The notes beneath the pieces are model-generated. The model searched no databases. It was given only the letters and a program-made list of their open reading frames with translations, and was not told where the DNA came from. The translations under genes were made by a program, and so were the position numbers. A DNA stretch of 64,000 nucleotides, from the NCBI GenBank assembly GCA_031291415.1, contig JARLJB010000182.1:39895-103894 (forward strand). The letters run 5' to 3'. Positions 55,213-64,000 of this stretch are shown in pieces. Positions within the stretch are counted from its first letter, which is position 1. Every line of letters starts with the position of its first letter. This stretch comes from Telmatospirillum sp. GTDB lineage: Bacteria; Pseudomonadota; Alphaproteobacteria; Rhodospirillales; Magnetospirillaceae.

Positions 55213-58200
55213 ACCCGTCGGCCCTGTTCATCGGCCGGCCGGTCGCCACCACCCTTTTGACCCTGGGCGTCGCCCTGGCCGGGGCCATTGCCTTCTTCCT
55301 GCTGCCGGTTTCTCCCCTGCCGCAGATCGACATCCCCACCATTTCGGTGCAGGCATCAATGGCCGGGGCCAGTCCGGAGACCATGGCCAGCAGCGTGGCG
55401 ACGCCGCTTGAGCGCCATCTTGGACAGATCGCCGACGTTACCGAAATGACGTCGTCCAGTTCTGTCGGTTCGACCCGGATCACTCTGCAGTTCGGCCTCA
55501 ATCGCGATATCGACGGCGCCGCGCGCGACGTCCAGGCGGCAATCAACGCGGCCCGGGCCGATCTGCCGGCCAGCCTCAAAAGCAATCCGACCTACCGCAA
55601 GATCAATCCGGCCGACGCGCCGATCATGATCCTCGCCTTGACCTCGAAGAATTTGACCCAGGGGCAGCTTTACGATTCGGCGGCGACGGTGCTGCAGCAG
55701 AAACTGTCGCAGGTCGAGGGCGTCGGCCAGGTCAGCATCGGCGGCAGTTCCCTGCCGGCGGTTCGCGTCGAGATCAATCCGCACGCCTTGTTCAAATATG
55801 GCGTCGGTCTTGAGGATGTGCGGGCGGCGCTGGCGTCGGCCAACGCCAACGCGCCGAAAGGTGCGATCGAGGGAGACGGTCGGCATTACCAGATCTACAC
55901 CAACGATCAGGCGCGGAAGGCGGAGCAATATCGGGCGCTGGTGATCGCCTACCGCAACAAAGCGGCGGTGCGTCTGTCCGACGTGGCCGAGGTCGTCGAT
56001 TCGGTGGAAGATCTGCGCAACCAGGGCCTGGCCAATGGGCAGCCTTCGGTTCTGATCGTCGTCACCCGGCAGCCCTCGGCCAACATCATCGAAACGGTGG
56101 ATCGCGTGCGGGCGTTGCTGCCGCAGCTTGAGGCGTCGATTCCCTCGGATATCGATGTGGCGATACCAATGGACCGGACGACCACCATCCGCGGTTCGCT
56201 GCATGATGTCGAGCGGACCCTGATGATCTCGCTGGGCCTTGTCATCCTGGTGGTCTTCCTGTTCCTGCGCGACTGGCGGGCGACCTTGATCCCCAGCGTG
56301 GCCGTGCCGGTTTCCCTGATCGGCACCTTCGGCGCCATGTATCTTCTGGGATACAGCCTCGACAATCTGTCGTTGATGGCGCTGACCGTCGGCACCGGTT
56401 TCGTTGTCGATGATGCCATCGTCGTTCTGGAAAATGCCGTGCGTCACATCGAGGCGGGAATGCCACGCCGCCAGGCCGCCCTGCAAGGGGCCCGGGAAGT
56501 GGGATTTACCGTTCTATCGATGAGCCTGTCGCTGGTGGCGGTGTTCATCCCCATCCTGTTGATGGGGGGAGTCGTCGGACGTCTTTTCCGCGAATTCGCC
56601 GTCACCTTGTCGGTGGCCATCCTGGTGTCTCTGGTGGTGTCCCTGACGACGACGCCGATGATGTGTTCCCGGTTGCTGCGCCGCCAGCCGGAGCAGCAGC
56701 GTTCGCGACTGTTCCGGATCAGCGAACGCGTGTTCCAGGCATTGTTGCACGAGTACGAACGAACGCTGGGGACGGCTCTGCGCCATCGGCGCCTGACCAT
56801 GCTGGTGCTGTTGGCGACCGTCGGTCTCAACTTCTACCTGTTTTACATCGTCCCCAAGGGGTTCTTTCCGCAGCAGGACACCGGCGCGATGGTCGGCGGC
56901 ATCCAGGCCGACCAGAGTATCTCGTTCCAACTGATGCGCCAGAAACTGGTCTCGTTCGTCAATATCATCAAAAGCGATCCGGCGGTCGCCAACGTTGTCG
57001 GCTTTACCGGCGGCGGCCAGACCAATGGCGGATTCGTCTATGTTTCGCTGAAACCGCTGGCCGAACGCGACCTCTCCGTCGACAAGGTGATCGGCCGGCT
57101 GCGCGGCAAGCTGGCACAGGTGCCTGGTGCGGCGCTCTTTCTTCAGGCGGTGCAGGACATCCGCCAGGGCGGACGAACGGCCAACGCCCAATATCAATAC
57201 ACCTTGCAGGCTGACGAATTGTCCGATCTGCAACTTTGGGCGCCCAAGCTGGCCGAGGCCTTGCGCCACCAACCGGAACTGGCCGATGTCAACTCCGACC
57301 AGCAGGACAAGGGGTTGGAGACGGATCTGGTGATCGACCGGCAGACGGCCTCGCGCCTCAAACTGACGGCAAGCCAGATCGACAACACCCTCTACGACGC
57401 CTTTGGCCAGCGGCAGGTGTCGACCATCTATAATCCGCTCAACCAGTACCATGTGATCATGGAGGTGGCGCCGGAGTACTGGCAAAGTCCGGAAACCTTG
57501 AACGATCTCTTTATCAGCACGTCGGGCGGATCGGTGACCGGATCGCAGGCGACCAACGCCGTGGCCGGAACCACGACAACCACCCGCACGACCTCGGGCT
57601 CTTCCACCGCCCAGGTGGCCGCCGACACCGCACGCAATCAGGCAACCAACGCATTGGCCAACAGCGGACGCGGCAGCGCCTCGACCGGAGCGGCTGTCAG
57701 CACCTCGGCCGAGACGATGATCCCGCTTTCGGCGATCTCGCACTTCGGTCCGGGAACAACGCCGTTGGCGGTCAACCATCAAGGCCATTTCGTCGCCAGT
57801 ACGATTTCCTTCAATTTGCCGCCCGGAAAATCCTTGAGCGACGCGGTGGCGGCAATCGATCGAACCATGCGGGAAATCGGCGTGCCGACGTCGGTTCACG
57901 GCAGTTTCCAGGGGACGGCCAAGGCCTTCCAGGATTCGCTCGCCAACGAACCGATTCTGATTTTGGCGGCGTTTCTTGCCGTCTACATCGTTCTCGGCAT
58001 CCTTTACGAAAGCTACATCCATCCGATCACAATTCTTTCGACCTTGCCGTCGGCCGGAGTGGGGGCGGTGTTGGCTTTGCTGGTCTGCAACTCGGAATTT
58101 TCGATCATCGCCCTGATCGGGGTCATCCTGCTGATCGGCATCGTCAAAAAGAACGCCATCATGATGATCGATTTCGCCCTCGACGCCGAACGCAACCAGG

Positions 58201-58484
58201 GCCTGACGCCGGCCGAGGCCATCCGGCAGGCCTGCCTGTTGCGCTTTCGGCCGATCATGATGACCACCATGGTGGCGCTCTTGGGTGCCCTGCCGCTCGC
58301 CCTCGGTCACGGCGAGGGGGCCGAAATGCGTCAGCCGCTGGGAATTTCCATCGTCGGCGGTTTGATCGTCAGCCAGTTGCTGACGCTTTATACGACGCCG
58401 GTCGTCTATCTCTATCTCGATCGCCTGCGGCAATGGGCCAAGCGCCGGCGCGATCGCCGTGCGTTGCGGCGAGCCACGCCATGA
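55209..58484 (+). CDS. mdtC: RND efflux pump subunit (MdtC-like) with extra low-complexity insert
   Basis: 1091 residues, about 65 more than usual MdtC. Conserved helix 4 [19 protein letters not shown] and helix 10-11 [18 protein letters not shown] indicate a functional proton relay. The surplus lies at about residues 772-838, a Ser/Thr/Ala/Gly/Asn-rich stretch ([23 protein letters not shown]) inserted in the second periplasmic loop just before [13 protein letters not shown]. Overlaps both neighbours by 4 bp. Confidence 0.93.
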   Translation: MNPSALFIGRPVATTLLTLGVALAGAIAFFLLPVSPLPQIDIPTISVQASMAGASPETMASSVATPLERHLGQIADVTEMTSSSSVGSTRITLQFGLNRDIDGAARDVQAAINAARADLPASLKSNPTYRKINPADAPIMILALTSKNLTQGQLYDSAATVLQQKLSQVEGVGQVSIGGSSLPAVRVEINPHALFKYGVGLEDVRAALASANANAPKGAIEGDGRHYQIYTNDQARKAEQYRALVIAYRNKAAVRLSDVAEVVDSVEDLRNQGLANGQPSVLIVVTRQPSANIIETVDRVRALLPQLEASIPSDIDVAIPMDRTTTIRGSLHDVERTLMISLGLVILVVFLFLRDWRATLIPSVAVPVSLIGTFGAMYLLGYSLDNLSLMALTVGTGFVVDDAIVVLENAVRHIEAGMPRRQAALQGAREVGFTVLSMSLSLVAVFIPILLMGGVVGRLFREFAVTLSVAILVSLVVSLTTTPMMCSRLLRRQPEQQRSRLFRISERVFQALLHEYERTLGTALRHRRLTMLVLLATVGLNFYLFYIVPKGFFPQQDTGAMVGGIQADQSISFQLMRQKLVSFVNIIKSDPAVANVVGFTGGGQTNGGFVYVSLKPLAERDLSVDKVIGRLRGKLAQVPGAALFLQAVQDIRQGGRTANAQYQYTLQADELSDLQLWAPKLAEALRHQPELADVNSDQQDKGLETDLVIDRQTASRLKLTASQIDNTLYDAFGQRQVSTIYNPLNQYHVIMEVAPEYWQSPETLNDLFISTSGGSVTGSQATNAVAGTTTTTRTTSGSSTAQVAADTARNQATNALANSGRGSASTGAAVSTSAETMIPLSAISHFGPGTTPLAVNHQGHFVASTISFNLPPGKSLSDAVAAIDRTMREIGVPTSVHGSFQGTAKAFQDSLANEPILILAAFLAVYIVLGILYESYIHPITILSTLPSAGVGAVLALLVCNSEFSIIALIGVILLIGIVKKNAIMMIDFALDAERNQGLTPAEAIRQACLLRFRPIMMTTMVALLGALPLALGHGEGAEMRQPLGISIVGGLIVSQLLTLYTTPVVYLYLDRLRQWAKRRRDRRALRRATP

Positions 58485-59944
58485 CAAAGGGACCAAAAAT
58501 GGCATTTGCGGGGAAGGCGGCCTTGATGGCCGTCGGCATATCCACTTTGGCGGCCTGCGCCGTTGGACCCGATTACCAGCGTCCCGACGCGGTGATGTCG
58601 GACCATTACAAGGAACAGTCCGCCGCGTCCTCCGAGCTGTGGCGGCCCAGCCGACCGGGCGACGAGGCCGATCGCGGCGCCTGGTGGTCGGTTTACGGCG
58701 ATCCGCTGCTCAACAGCCTGCTGTCGCAGGTCGACGTTTCCAACCAGAACGTCAAGGCCTATGAGGCGGCCTATCGCCAGGCCCTGGCGGTTGCCGACGC
58801 GGCGCGGGCCAGCTTTTTCCCGACGCTGTCGTTGGACGCTTCGGGTGCGCGCTCCCAGTCGCACGCCTCGGTCCGGGGGTCGTCGGGCACATCGGTGTTG
58901 TCCAATTCCTACAGCACGTCGCTGTCGGCCAGTTGGGAGCCGGATCTGTGGGGGCGCATCCGGCGGACCGTCGAGGGCAACGAAGCGAGTGCCGAGGCAA
59001 GCTCCGCCGATCTCGCCGCAGCGCGCCTGTCTGCCCAGGGCACTTTGGCCGCCGACTATTTCTCACTTCGCTATGAGGACGCCCTCAAGCATCTGCTGGA
59101 GGCGACGGCCACCGCCTACCAACGGTCGCTGGAGATCACCCGCAACCAATATGGCGCCGGCATGGCGTCGCGTTCGGACGTCGTCCAGGCGGAAGCTCAG
59201 CTTGCCTCGACCCAGTCGCAATTGGTCGCCGTCGGTTCGCAGCGGGCGCAACTCGAACATGCGATCGCCGTGCTGGTCGGCAAGGCGCCGGCGGACTTTT
59301 CCATCGCCGACACCGGCGTCCTGTCCGAGGTTCCGCCAATTCCGGCCGGCGTGCCGTCGGTGTTGCTGGAACGGCGTCCCGACATCGCCGCCTCGGAGCG
59401 CCGGATGGCCGCTGCCAATGCCCAGATCGGCGTGGCCGTGGCGGCTTACTTCCCCAGTTTGACTTTGTCGGGATCAAACGGTTTTTCCGCGTCGACGCTG
59501 GGCAGTCTGCTGCAGGCCTCCAACAATGTCTGGTCGGTCGGGCCGTCCCTGGCGTTAACGGTTTTCGATGCGGGGTCGCGCAGCGCTCAGGTCGAGGAGG
59601 CCCGCGCCTCTTATGACCAGTCGGTGGCCAACTACCGGCAGAGTGTGCTTACAGCCATGCAGGCCGTTGAGGATAACCTGGCGACGCTGCGCATTCTTGC
59701 CGAACAGGCCGAAGTGCAGAACAAGGCCGTCTTGGCGGCGACGGAAGCCGAGCGGCTGGTGCTCAATCAATATCGGGCCGGGACCGTGGCCTATACCAGC
59801 GTGGTGACGGCCCAGGCGACGGCACTGTCGGACAAACAAACGGCACTTGGCATCGCGCAAAGCCGGTTGTCGGCGTCGGTGGCCTTGATCCAGGCGTTGG
59901 GCGGCGGCTGGGAGCGGCGGCCAACGGCCGACGCGGTGGAATAG
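58481..59944 (+). CDS. Outer-membrane efflux lipoprotein (NodT/OprM family)
   Basis: 487 residues from ATG 58481, overlapping the pump stop as ATGA; ATG 58499 after AAAGGG is the alternative. The lipobox is LAAC, followed by [10 protein letters not shown], the classic mature N-terminus. Two repeats of the outer-membrane-factor fold follow, including [20 protein letters not shown] and [25 protein letters not shown]. It forms the trimeric channel for the MdtABC-like pump. Last gene of the operon; a repeat lies 33 bp downstream. Confidence 0.94.
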   Translation: MTKGPKMAFAGKAALMAVGISTLAACAVGPDYQRPDAVMSDHYKEQSAASSELWRPSRPGDEADRGAWWSVYGDPLLNSLLSQVDVSNQNVKAYEAAYRQALAVADAARASFFPTLSLDASGARSQSHASVRGSSGTSVLSNSYSTSLSASWEPDLWGRIRRTVEGNEASAEASSADLAAARLSAQGTLAADYFSLRYEDALKHLLEATATAYQRSLEITRNQYGAGMASRSDVVQAEAQLASTQSQLVAVGSQRAQLEHAIAVLVGKAPADFSIADTGVLSEVPPIPAGVPSVLLERRPDIAASERRMAAANAQIGVAVAAYFPSLTLSGSNGFSASTLGSLLQASNNVWSVGPSLALTVFDAGSRSAQVEEARASYDQSVANYRQSVLTAMQAVEDNLATLRILAEQAEVQNKAVLAATEAERLVLNQYRAGTVAYTSVVTAQATALSDKQTALGIAQSRLSASVALIQALGGGWERRPTADAVE

Positions 59945-59977
59945 TACCAACGATCAGCTCAAGAGCGCGACGCGTTA

Positions 59978-60008
59978 AATCCGCCTCCATCTCAATAAAG
60001 CAGAGGGC
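59978..60008. repeat. Second copy of the 18819-18857 stem-loop repeat
   Basis: 31 bp matching 18821-18851 with two differences, preceded by AGAGCGCGA, which also occurs (inverted) next to the first cluster. It lies between the efflux operon and the next gene. Confidence 0.7.
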
Positions 60009-60102
60009 AGTTTCGGCCCACAGACGCTTTTGGAAAAAAAGAACCTTGTCAGCAGGGACCCGGTCGGGGGATTGTAAATTCAATCTGTGATAGGGGGAAT
60101 TC

Positions 60103-60891
60103 ATGGCGACGGGCACTGGAACGATCGATCAGCTGGAGCGGGAAATCGAATCCGAATTCGTCGACGAGACGCGTGACGTGCTTGCCGGGCTGGAGGTGAT
60201 GCTGGGCAATTTCGAATCCGGCCTTGTTGATGGCGTGAAAGCGCTCGCGACCCTGCGCAGATCGTTCCGTGCGCTGGAGGCGCGCAGCCAGAGCCTCGAC
60301 AAGGCGACGATGGGCGTCGTCTCCCATCGTGCCTCCGAATATCTTTCGGATTTCGACGGTCTGGAGCGCGACCGGGTGGTCGACGTTCAGATCTTCATCG
60401 ACGTGGTGCGCAAGCTGCTTGGTCAGATCGACGGCGCCGGTACCGAACATTCGAGCGAACTGGTGCGTCAGCTTCCGTCGCGGCGCTTGGTCGACTTCGA
60501 CGTCAACGAGGCCGTCAAGAAGCTGAATATCGAAATGATGCTGGTCATCCCCGATCGGGCGACCAGCCATTACGTCGAGCGAGAGCTTGCCGCCTGCGGG
60601 TACCGGGTTTCCAATGCCGGTCATTTCTTCCGCGGCCTCGAACTGGCGGTACGGACGCAACCGGATATGGTCATTACCGCGGCGGTTCTTGACGAAGCCT
60701 CCGGCATCGACCTGATCCGCGCCATGGCGGGTATCCAGGCGACCGCACACACGCCGGTGGCGTTGCTGACCAGCTACGCGGCGGGACATCCATCGTTGGC
60801 CGATTTGCCCCCGCATGCGGCGGTGATCCGCAAGGGCAGCGGGTTCGGCGAGGATCTGGCGATCGCTCTGGCCCGCTTCAAGATCACCTGA
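60103..60891 (+). CDS. Degenerate HPt-like plus pseudo-receiver protein
   Basis: 262 residues from ATG 60103, after GGGGG. The N-terminal ~120 residues are helical and laid out like a CheA-type HPt domain (EFVDETRDVLAGLEVML, ALATLRRSFRALEARSQSL), but the expected phospho-His helix has no His. Residues 144-262 follow the receiver fold: MMLVIPD (beta1), PDMVITAAVL (beta3), PVALLTSY (beta4) and RKG with the conserved Lys244. The phospho-Asp position is A193. It is therefore unlikely to be phosphorylated and may act by protein contact. No partner kinase is adjacent. Confidence 0.65.
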   Translation: MATGTGTIDQLEREIESEFVDETRDVLAGLEVMLGNFESGLVDGVKALATLRRSFRALEARSQSLDKATMGVVSHRASEYLSDFDGLERDRVVDVQIFIDVVRKLLGQIDGAGTEHSSELVRQLPSRRLVDFDVNEAVKKLNIEMMLVIPDRATSHYVERELAACGYRVSNAGHFFRGLELAVRTQPDMVITAAVLDEASGIDLIRAMAGIQATAHTPVALLTSYAAGHPSLADLPPHAAVIRKGSGFGEDLAIALARFKIT

Positions 60892-60975
60892 GCCTTTGGG
60901 GGGAACGACGTCGTTCTTTTGACAGCCAAAATGTGCTAATCAGCAACGTCTCAGCAATTTTTCCGGCGGAGCTTC

Positions 60976-61230
60976 ATGGTCGCGCGTCTTGCCTTTCCGT
61001 TTCTCGTTCTGGCGGCTTTGTCGTTGTCGGGCTGTATCGTCGGCGATAGCATCGCTCATGTGGTCAAGCTGGCCCAGGGCAGCGGGCAGAAGAACGAGTC
61101 TTCCGGAACGCCGGCCGCCGCCGCGCCGGCACCGGCGGCCGTGCATGACGAGGCGCCACCACCGCCGCCAGCCGCCGCTCCGACGCGCGATTCCGTCAGC
61201 GTCGAGACATTGGCGCCGCCGTCTCACTGA
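60976..61230 (+). CDS. Small Pro/Ala-rich lipoprotein
   Basis: 84 residues from ATG 60976. The signal sequence LAFPFLVLAALSLSGC ends in a lipobox (LSGC), followed by IVGDSIAHVVKLAQG. The rest is disordered Pro/Ala (APAPAAVHDEAPPPPPAAAP). The short mature start recalls the small IVGDxxGxxV lipoproteins, but the role is unknown. ATG 60976 follows GGCGGAG. 26 bp upstream of the DUF1345 gene. Confidence 0.68.
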   Translation: MVARLAFPFLVLAALSLSGCIVGDSIAHVVKLAQGSGQKNESSGTPAAAAPAPAAVHDEAPPPPPAAAPTRDSVSVETLAPPSH

Positions 61231-61244
61231 TACTTCCGCGAAGA

Positions 61245-61254
61245 GGGGGGGGGG
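61245..61254 (+). other. Ten-G homopolymer at the DUF1345 ribosome-binding site
   Basis: Ten consecutive G (61245-61254) end two bases before the ATG at 61257 and together with the preceding AAGA form the Shine-Dalgarno region. Length change in such a tract would alter spacing to the start codon. Confidence 0.8.
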
Positions 61255-61256
61255 CA

Positions 61257-61925
61257 ATGGCGTTCGGTTCGCTATCGCGACAATTGCGAAACCGTCCGCG
61301 ATTGTGGATCGCCATTGCGGCGGGGCTGGTCCTGTGGGTTTCTACGCCTGCCTCACTGTCCCAAGCGACCCGGACTATCTTGTCGCTCGACCTGGGGGCG
61401 CTGGTCTTTCTCGGCCTGACTTGGCACATGATGGCCGCCTCAACACGGGAACGGATGCGGTTGCGGGCCCGCATGCAGGATGAGGGGCGGGTGACCATCC
61501 TGCTGCTGACCGTCGGGGCAGCCGTGATCAGTTTAGCGGCGATCGCCGTTGAATTGCGTCAAGTCAAGGATCTGCCGGCCGGCCAGCAACTCGCCCATAT
61601 CGGTCTGGCGGCGGCGACCATTATCTGTTCCTGGCTGGTCACCCACACGATGTTCGCCCTTCATTACGCCCACACCTTCTATGACGAGGGGGAAGGCGAG
61701 GGGAAGGATCACGCGGGCGGTTTGGAATTTCCCGGCGCAGGTCATCCCGACTACTGGGACTTTCTCTACTTCTCGTTCGTGATCGGCATGACGGGCCAGA
61801 CATCCGACGTGCAGATTGCCAGCCGCAAGATGCGACGTCTCTGCCTGGGGCAGGGCGTGTTGGCTTTCTTTTTTAACACAGTGATTCTGGCGCTTAGCAT
61901 CAACATTGCGGCGGGATTGCTGTAG
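61257..61925 (+). CDS. DUF1345 membrane protein
   Basis: 222 residues with five to six hydrophobic segments. LSLDLGALVFLGLTWHMMAAS near the start, THTMFALHYAHTFY, and GHPDYWDFLYFSFVIGMTGQTSDVQI are signatures of DUF1345, an uncharacterised inner-membrane family; the YFSFVIGMTGQTSD segment resembles a small ion-channel pore region, which is suggestive only. The start lies right behind a ten-G tract. 213 bp separate it from the next gene. Confidence 0.88.
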   Translation: MAFGSLSRQLRNRPRLWIAIAAGLVLWVSTPASLSQATRTILSLDLGALVFLGLTWHMMAASTRERMRLRARMQDEGRVTILLLTVGAAVISLAAIAVELRQVKDLPAGQQLAHIGLAAATIICSWLVTHTMFALHYAHTFYDEGEGEGKDHAGGLEFPGAGHPDYWDFLYFSFVIGMTGQTSDVQIASRKMRRLCLGQGVLAFFFNTVILALSINIAAGLL

Positions 61926-61956
61926 ATGTGTCGGGGCGCGATAAGTGATTAAATGA

Positions 61957-62006
61957 TTACAGCATGGTGCTGGTCTTTTGCTGTAAACATTCTCTTACAG
62001 TTGTAA
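61957..62006 (+). promoter_or_regulatory. Clustered TGTAA/TTACA sites, putative enhancer (UAS) for a sigma-54 activator
   Basis: Half-sites: TTACA 61957-61961, TGTAA 61982-61986, TTACA 61995-61999, TGTAA 62002-62006. The middle two form CTGTAA-N8-TTACAG (61981-62000); the first two also form TTACAGCA...TGCTGTAA (61957-61964 / 61979-61986). They end about 60 bp before the -24 box, the usual location for bacterial enhancer-binding protein sites. Confidence 0.6.
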
Positions 62007-62062
62007 AAACGAAGATGCCGAAAGATCTCTGAGAGGCCAGGAAAACGGGCATCGCCTTTTTG

Positions 62063-62078
62063 TGGCATGAACATTGCT
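62063..62078 (+). promoter_or_regulatory. Sigma-54 (-24/-12) promoter of the PEP-CTERM gene
   Basis: TGGCATGAACATTGCT matches the consensus TGGCACG-N4-TTGCW except for one base. GG (62064-62065) and GC (62076-62077) are separated by exactly 10 bp. The start site should be near 62089, about 50 bp before the ATG at 62139. Confidence 0.85.
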
Positions 62079-62138
62079 TACAAATTTGTCGTTGATCCAC
62101 CATTGGTGGGTGTCGTTTGTTGATCCAAGGAATTGCCC

Positions 62139-63035
62139 ATGCGCAGGTTTTTCGCCCTTCTGTCCGGTCTTGTCCTGAGCACTCTCGGTGCGTCGTCGGC
62201 CTTCGCCGCGTCGCTTGACGCGGCGACGATCCTCAAGGACTTCAACGCGGTGGTCTATACCGATGGATCCACCTCGTCGGATATCGAAGGGGCGGCCGTC
62301 ATCGGCGGCAATTTCAGCGGAACGAGTGTCTATCAGATCCCGAGGACGACGACCCTGCCTTCCGGATATGGGGCGCTGACCGTTTTTGGGAATGCCTCTG
62401 GTTCCATTCACATGGAGAACGGCAGCAACGCCTACTTCGGTGGAGGAACGGTCGGTTTTAATGGTGGTGGCAGCTATATCAGCGCGCCCAGCGGGACGAT
62501 CAGCGACTTCGAGAAGACGATGAATTCCTTTTCGTCGCTGTTGGCGTCGCTCGCCTCCAACAGCACCTTGCCGACGACCGACAACAACGAGGTCATCAAG
62601 GCGACGCCCGGCGCCAACGGCATCGCGGTGTTCAACATCACCGCCGACCAACTGGCGGCTATTCCCAGCTACAAGATCGACCTGAACGGCGCCTCCACTG
62701 TCATCTTCAATGTTTCCGGAACCTCGGTCACCGTTAACGCCACCGACGAAAGTGGGGTTACCGGTGCCGACAACATCATCTGGAATTTCTTCGACGCCAC
62801 CACTGTGACGCTCAATAGAGAGTTCGTTGGCACGGTTTTGGCCACCAAAGCGGCGGTCACCAATAGCAGCCCGATCGACGGGACGCTGGTCGCCAAGTCC
62901 TGGATTGGGCAGGGTGAACTCCATAACTATGGGTTCGACGGCAACTTGCCGATACCCGTTCCCGAACCAGCGTCATTGGCCCTGCTTGGCGTCGGTCTGT
63001 TCGTGCTGGAGGTCGTGCGCCGCCGTCGCGCCTGA
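62139..63035 (+). CDS. Choice-of-anchor A family protein with PEP-CTERM sorting signal
   Basis: 298 residues from ATG 62139, behind AAGGA. Signal peptide (FFALLSGLVLSTLGASSAFA); mature domain of the choice-of-anchor A type (DFNAVVYTDGSTSSDIEGAAV, IGGNFSG, FVGTVLATKAAVTNSSPIDG, TLVAKSW). The C-terminus PVPEPASLALLGVGLF with a basic tail VRRRRA is a canonical PEP-CTERM signal, processed by an exosortase and linked to exopolysaccharide/biofilm systems. No exosortase gene is in the window. Driven by the sigma-54 promoter at 62063. Confidence 0.93.
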   Translation: MRRFFALLSGLVLSTLGASSAFAASLDAATILKDFNAVVYTDGSTSSDIEGAAVIGGNFSGTSVYQIPRTTTLPSGYGALTVFGNASGSIHMENGSNAYFGGGTVGFNGGGSYISAPSGTISDFEKTMNSFSSLLASLASNSTLPTTDNNEVIKATPGANGIAVFNITADQLAAIPSYKIDLNGASTVIFNVSGTSVTVNATDESGVTGADNIIWNFFDATTVTLNREFVGTVLATKAAVTNSSPIDGTLVAKSWIGQGELHNYGFDGNLPIPVPEPASLALLGVGLFVLEVVRRRRA

Positions 63036-63088
63036 CGCTCGGCGCTCGTCCAACCGGCGCGCATTCGGAAAAGAAGATTGGCTGGAAC

Positions 63089-63108
63089 GGGAAGGCGGAG
63101 ACCTTCCC
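63089..63108 (+). terminator. Hairpin after the PEP-CTERM gene
   Basis: GGGAAGG (63089-63095) pairs with CCTTCCC (63102-63108) across a 6-nt loop, about 54 bp after the stop. It is short and without a long T-run; a weak terminator candidate. Confidence 0.45.
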
Positions 63109-63226
63109 ATTCGGCGTCATTCTTTGACTTATATTTCAACTCAAAGTTAATATTGCTTCCACCAATCGATCGCGACGGTGACGGCAACATCGCCCACCCC
63201 GATCGGACAAGCGGTGGGAGACCGGC

Positions 63227-64000
63227 ATGTCATTTTTTGAAAACCTGAAGGTTGCCAACAAAGTCATCGTTCTTCTTTGTCTGTTAGGTCTGTTTGCCTT
63301 GGTGACGACGATCTTCACCGCCAACAGAATGCACGCCATCGACGGCACCTATTCCCAACTGCTGACCAAGGACACCAAGGGCGTTGTGCTCCTCCAGCGG
63401 CTCAGCACGCGGGTGGTCGATGTCGGACGACTGGCTTACATGCTGATCGCCGAAGAAGACGTTGAGAAACTCAAGGCGATCGATCGGGACATCGACGCAA
63501 CGGTGGAGCGCTTTCGCGATTTTGCCGGCCAGATCAAGCGCCTGTTGCCGGCCAAAGTTGCTGCCGTCGATGCTGTTCTTGGCGACTATGACGCGCTTCT
63601 TCGTGTCGCCGCCGATGTCCGGGCGCGCGCCCTGGTCAATGACAACAGCGCGGCGACAAAACTAATGCGCGAACAGTTCGACCCGAAGATGACGACGCTC
63701 AGGGCCAGCGTCAACGCCTTGACGGAAGCGGCGACGCAAGATCTCGAGAAGGAATCGAGTGCGGCGTCGGCGGAGACGGACTCGACGATCCGCCTGACCT
63801 ACGGCGGCGAAATCGTCGGTCTTCTGGTCGTTCTGTCTCTGGCGGTCTGGCTGACCAATACGCATCTGGCGCGGCCGATCGTGGCGATCGGCGAGGTGAT
63901 GAAGCGTCTGGCCGCCCACGATTACGGTGTCGAGGTGGCGGGAACCGAACGTCGTGACGAGGTGGGGGTGATGGCCAAGGCGGTTCATATCTTCAAGGAA
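63227..64000 (+). CDS. Methyl-accepting chemotaxis protein, 3'-truncated by the window edge
   Basis: 258 residues are visible and the frame is open at the window end. ATG 63227 gives MSFFENLKVANKVIVLLCLL, with a first membrane helix (VIVLLCLLGLFALVTTIFT). A ~165-residue periplasmic four-helix-type ligand domain follows (LVVLLQRLS region, VDVGRLAYMLIAEEDVEKL), then helix 2 (IVGLLVVLSLAVWL) and a HAMP start (ARPIVAIGEVMKRLAAHDYG). The methylation and CheA/CheW-contact part should follow beyond base 64000. The ligand is unknown. Confidence 0.88.
   Translation, partial: MSFFENLKVANKVIVLLCLLGLFALVTTIFTANRMHAIDGTYSQLLTKDTKGVVLLQRLSTRVVDVGRLAYMLIAEEDVEKLKAIDRDIDATVERFRDFAGQIKRLLPAKVAAVDAVLGDYDALLRVAADVRARALVNDNSAATKLMREQFDPKMTTLRASVNALTEAATQDLEKESSAASAETDSTIRLTYGGEIVGLLVVLSLAVWLTNTHLARPIVAIGEVMKRLAAHDYGVEVAGTERRDEVGVMAKAVHIFKE

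Noticed and set aside
56514..58505. Long minus-strand frame opposite the second RND pump, and similar frames opposite the first pump and mutB
   Set aside because: These are shadows of high-GC coding sequence, with His/Gln/Arg-rich translations and no ribosome-binding sites.
18821..60008. CRISPR array suggested by repeated palindromes
   Set aside because: The repeats are isolated or in short clusters without regular spacers, and no cas gene is present.

Overview
The window looks like a chromosome segment of a GC-rich alphaproteobacterium, most likely a Rhodospirillales member of the Magnetospirillum/Phaeospirillum/Telmatospirillum type. The basis is gene content and order: the secA - parvulin - argJ - GNAT/MutT block, DUF2336 and CheZ-like proteins, a CobN-type (aerobic) cobalamin cluster with a B12 riboswitch, an MCL-type malyl-CoA lyase beside methylmalonyl-CoA mutase, and a PEP-CTERM protein. 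No rRNA, CRISPR, prophage or transposase gene was seen. The genus is inference.

Layout. 1-3.6 kb: 3' part of a membrane-bound formate dehydrogenase operon (alpha partial, beta, gamma). 3.8-9.3 kb: 2-hydroxyacid dehydrogenase, membrane-anchored lysozyme-like protein, GNAT, prolyl oligopeptidase, small lipoprotein. 9.3-18.7 kb: cobalamin block, with cobD on + facing a minus-strand operon (riboswitch, cobU, cobW, cobN, cobO, a SYLF-domain gene, cobQ). 19.1-26.1 kb: two MFS carriers and two tandem paralogous TonB-dependent receptors. 26.5-30.8 kb: DUF2336 protein, lipoprotein, malyl-CoA lyase-like enzyme, DUF4743/Nudix protein. 31.3-36.7 kb: overlapping mutA-mutB-meaB. 37-41 kb: secreted protein plus Atm1-type ABC exporter, CheZ-like protein, rpmB. 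41.4-49.2 kb: secA, parvulin, argJ, a fused GNAT-MutT, a CinA/MoaB-like protein, tRNA-Leu(UAA). 49.3-60 kb: membrane protein/ECF sigma pair and a four-gene RND efflux operon. 60-64 kb: a protein resembling a phosphorelay component without its phospho-acceptors, a small lipoprotein, a DUF1345 protein, a choice-of-anchor-A PEP-CTERM protein behind a very good sigma-54 promoter, and the start of a chemoreceptor.

Functional links. The cobalamin operon makes the cofactor required by MutA/MutB, which MeaB protects; the malyl-CoA lyase-like gene suggests C2/C3-acyl-CoA assimilation (ethylmalonyl-CoA pathway). The TonB receptors, RND pump and Atm1-type exporter form an envelope-transport theme.

The most unusual material is non-coding. 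Several families of structured intergenic elements recur in the window; some are bounded by CTAG, and in three cases the element edge supplies the TAG stop codon of the neighbouring gene. The sigma-54 promoter with clustered TGTAA/TTACA sites ahead of the PEP-CTERM gene is the clearest regulatory signal.
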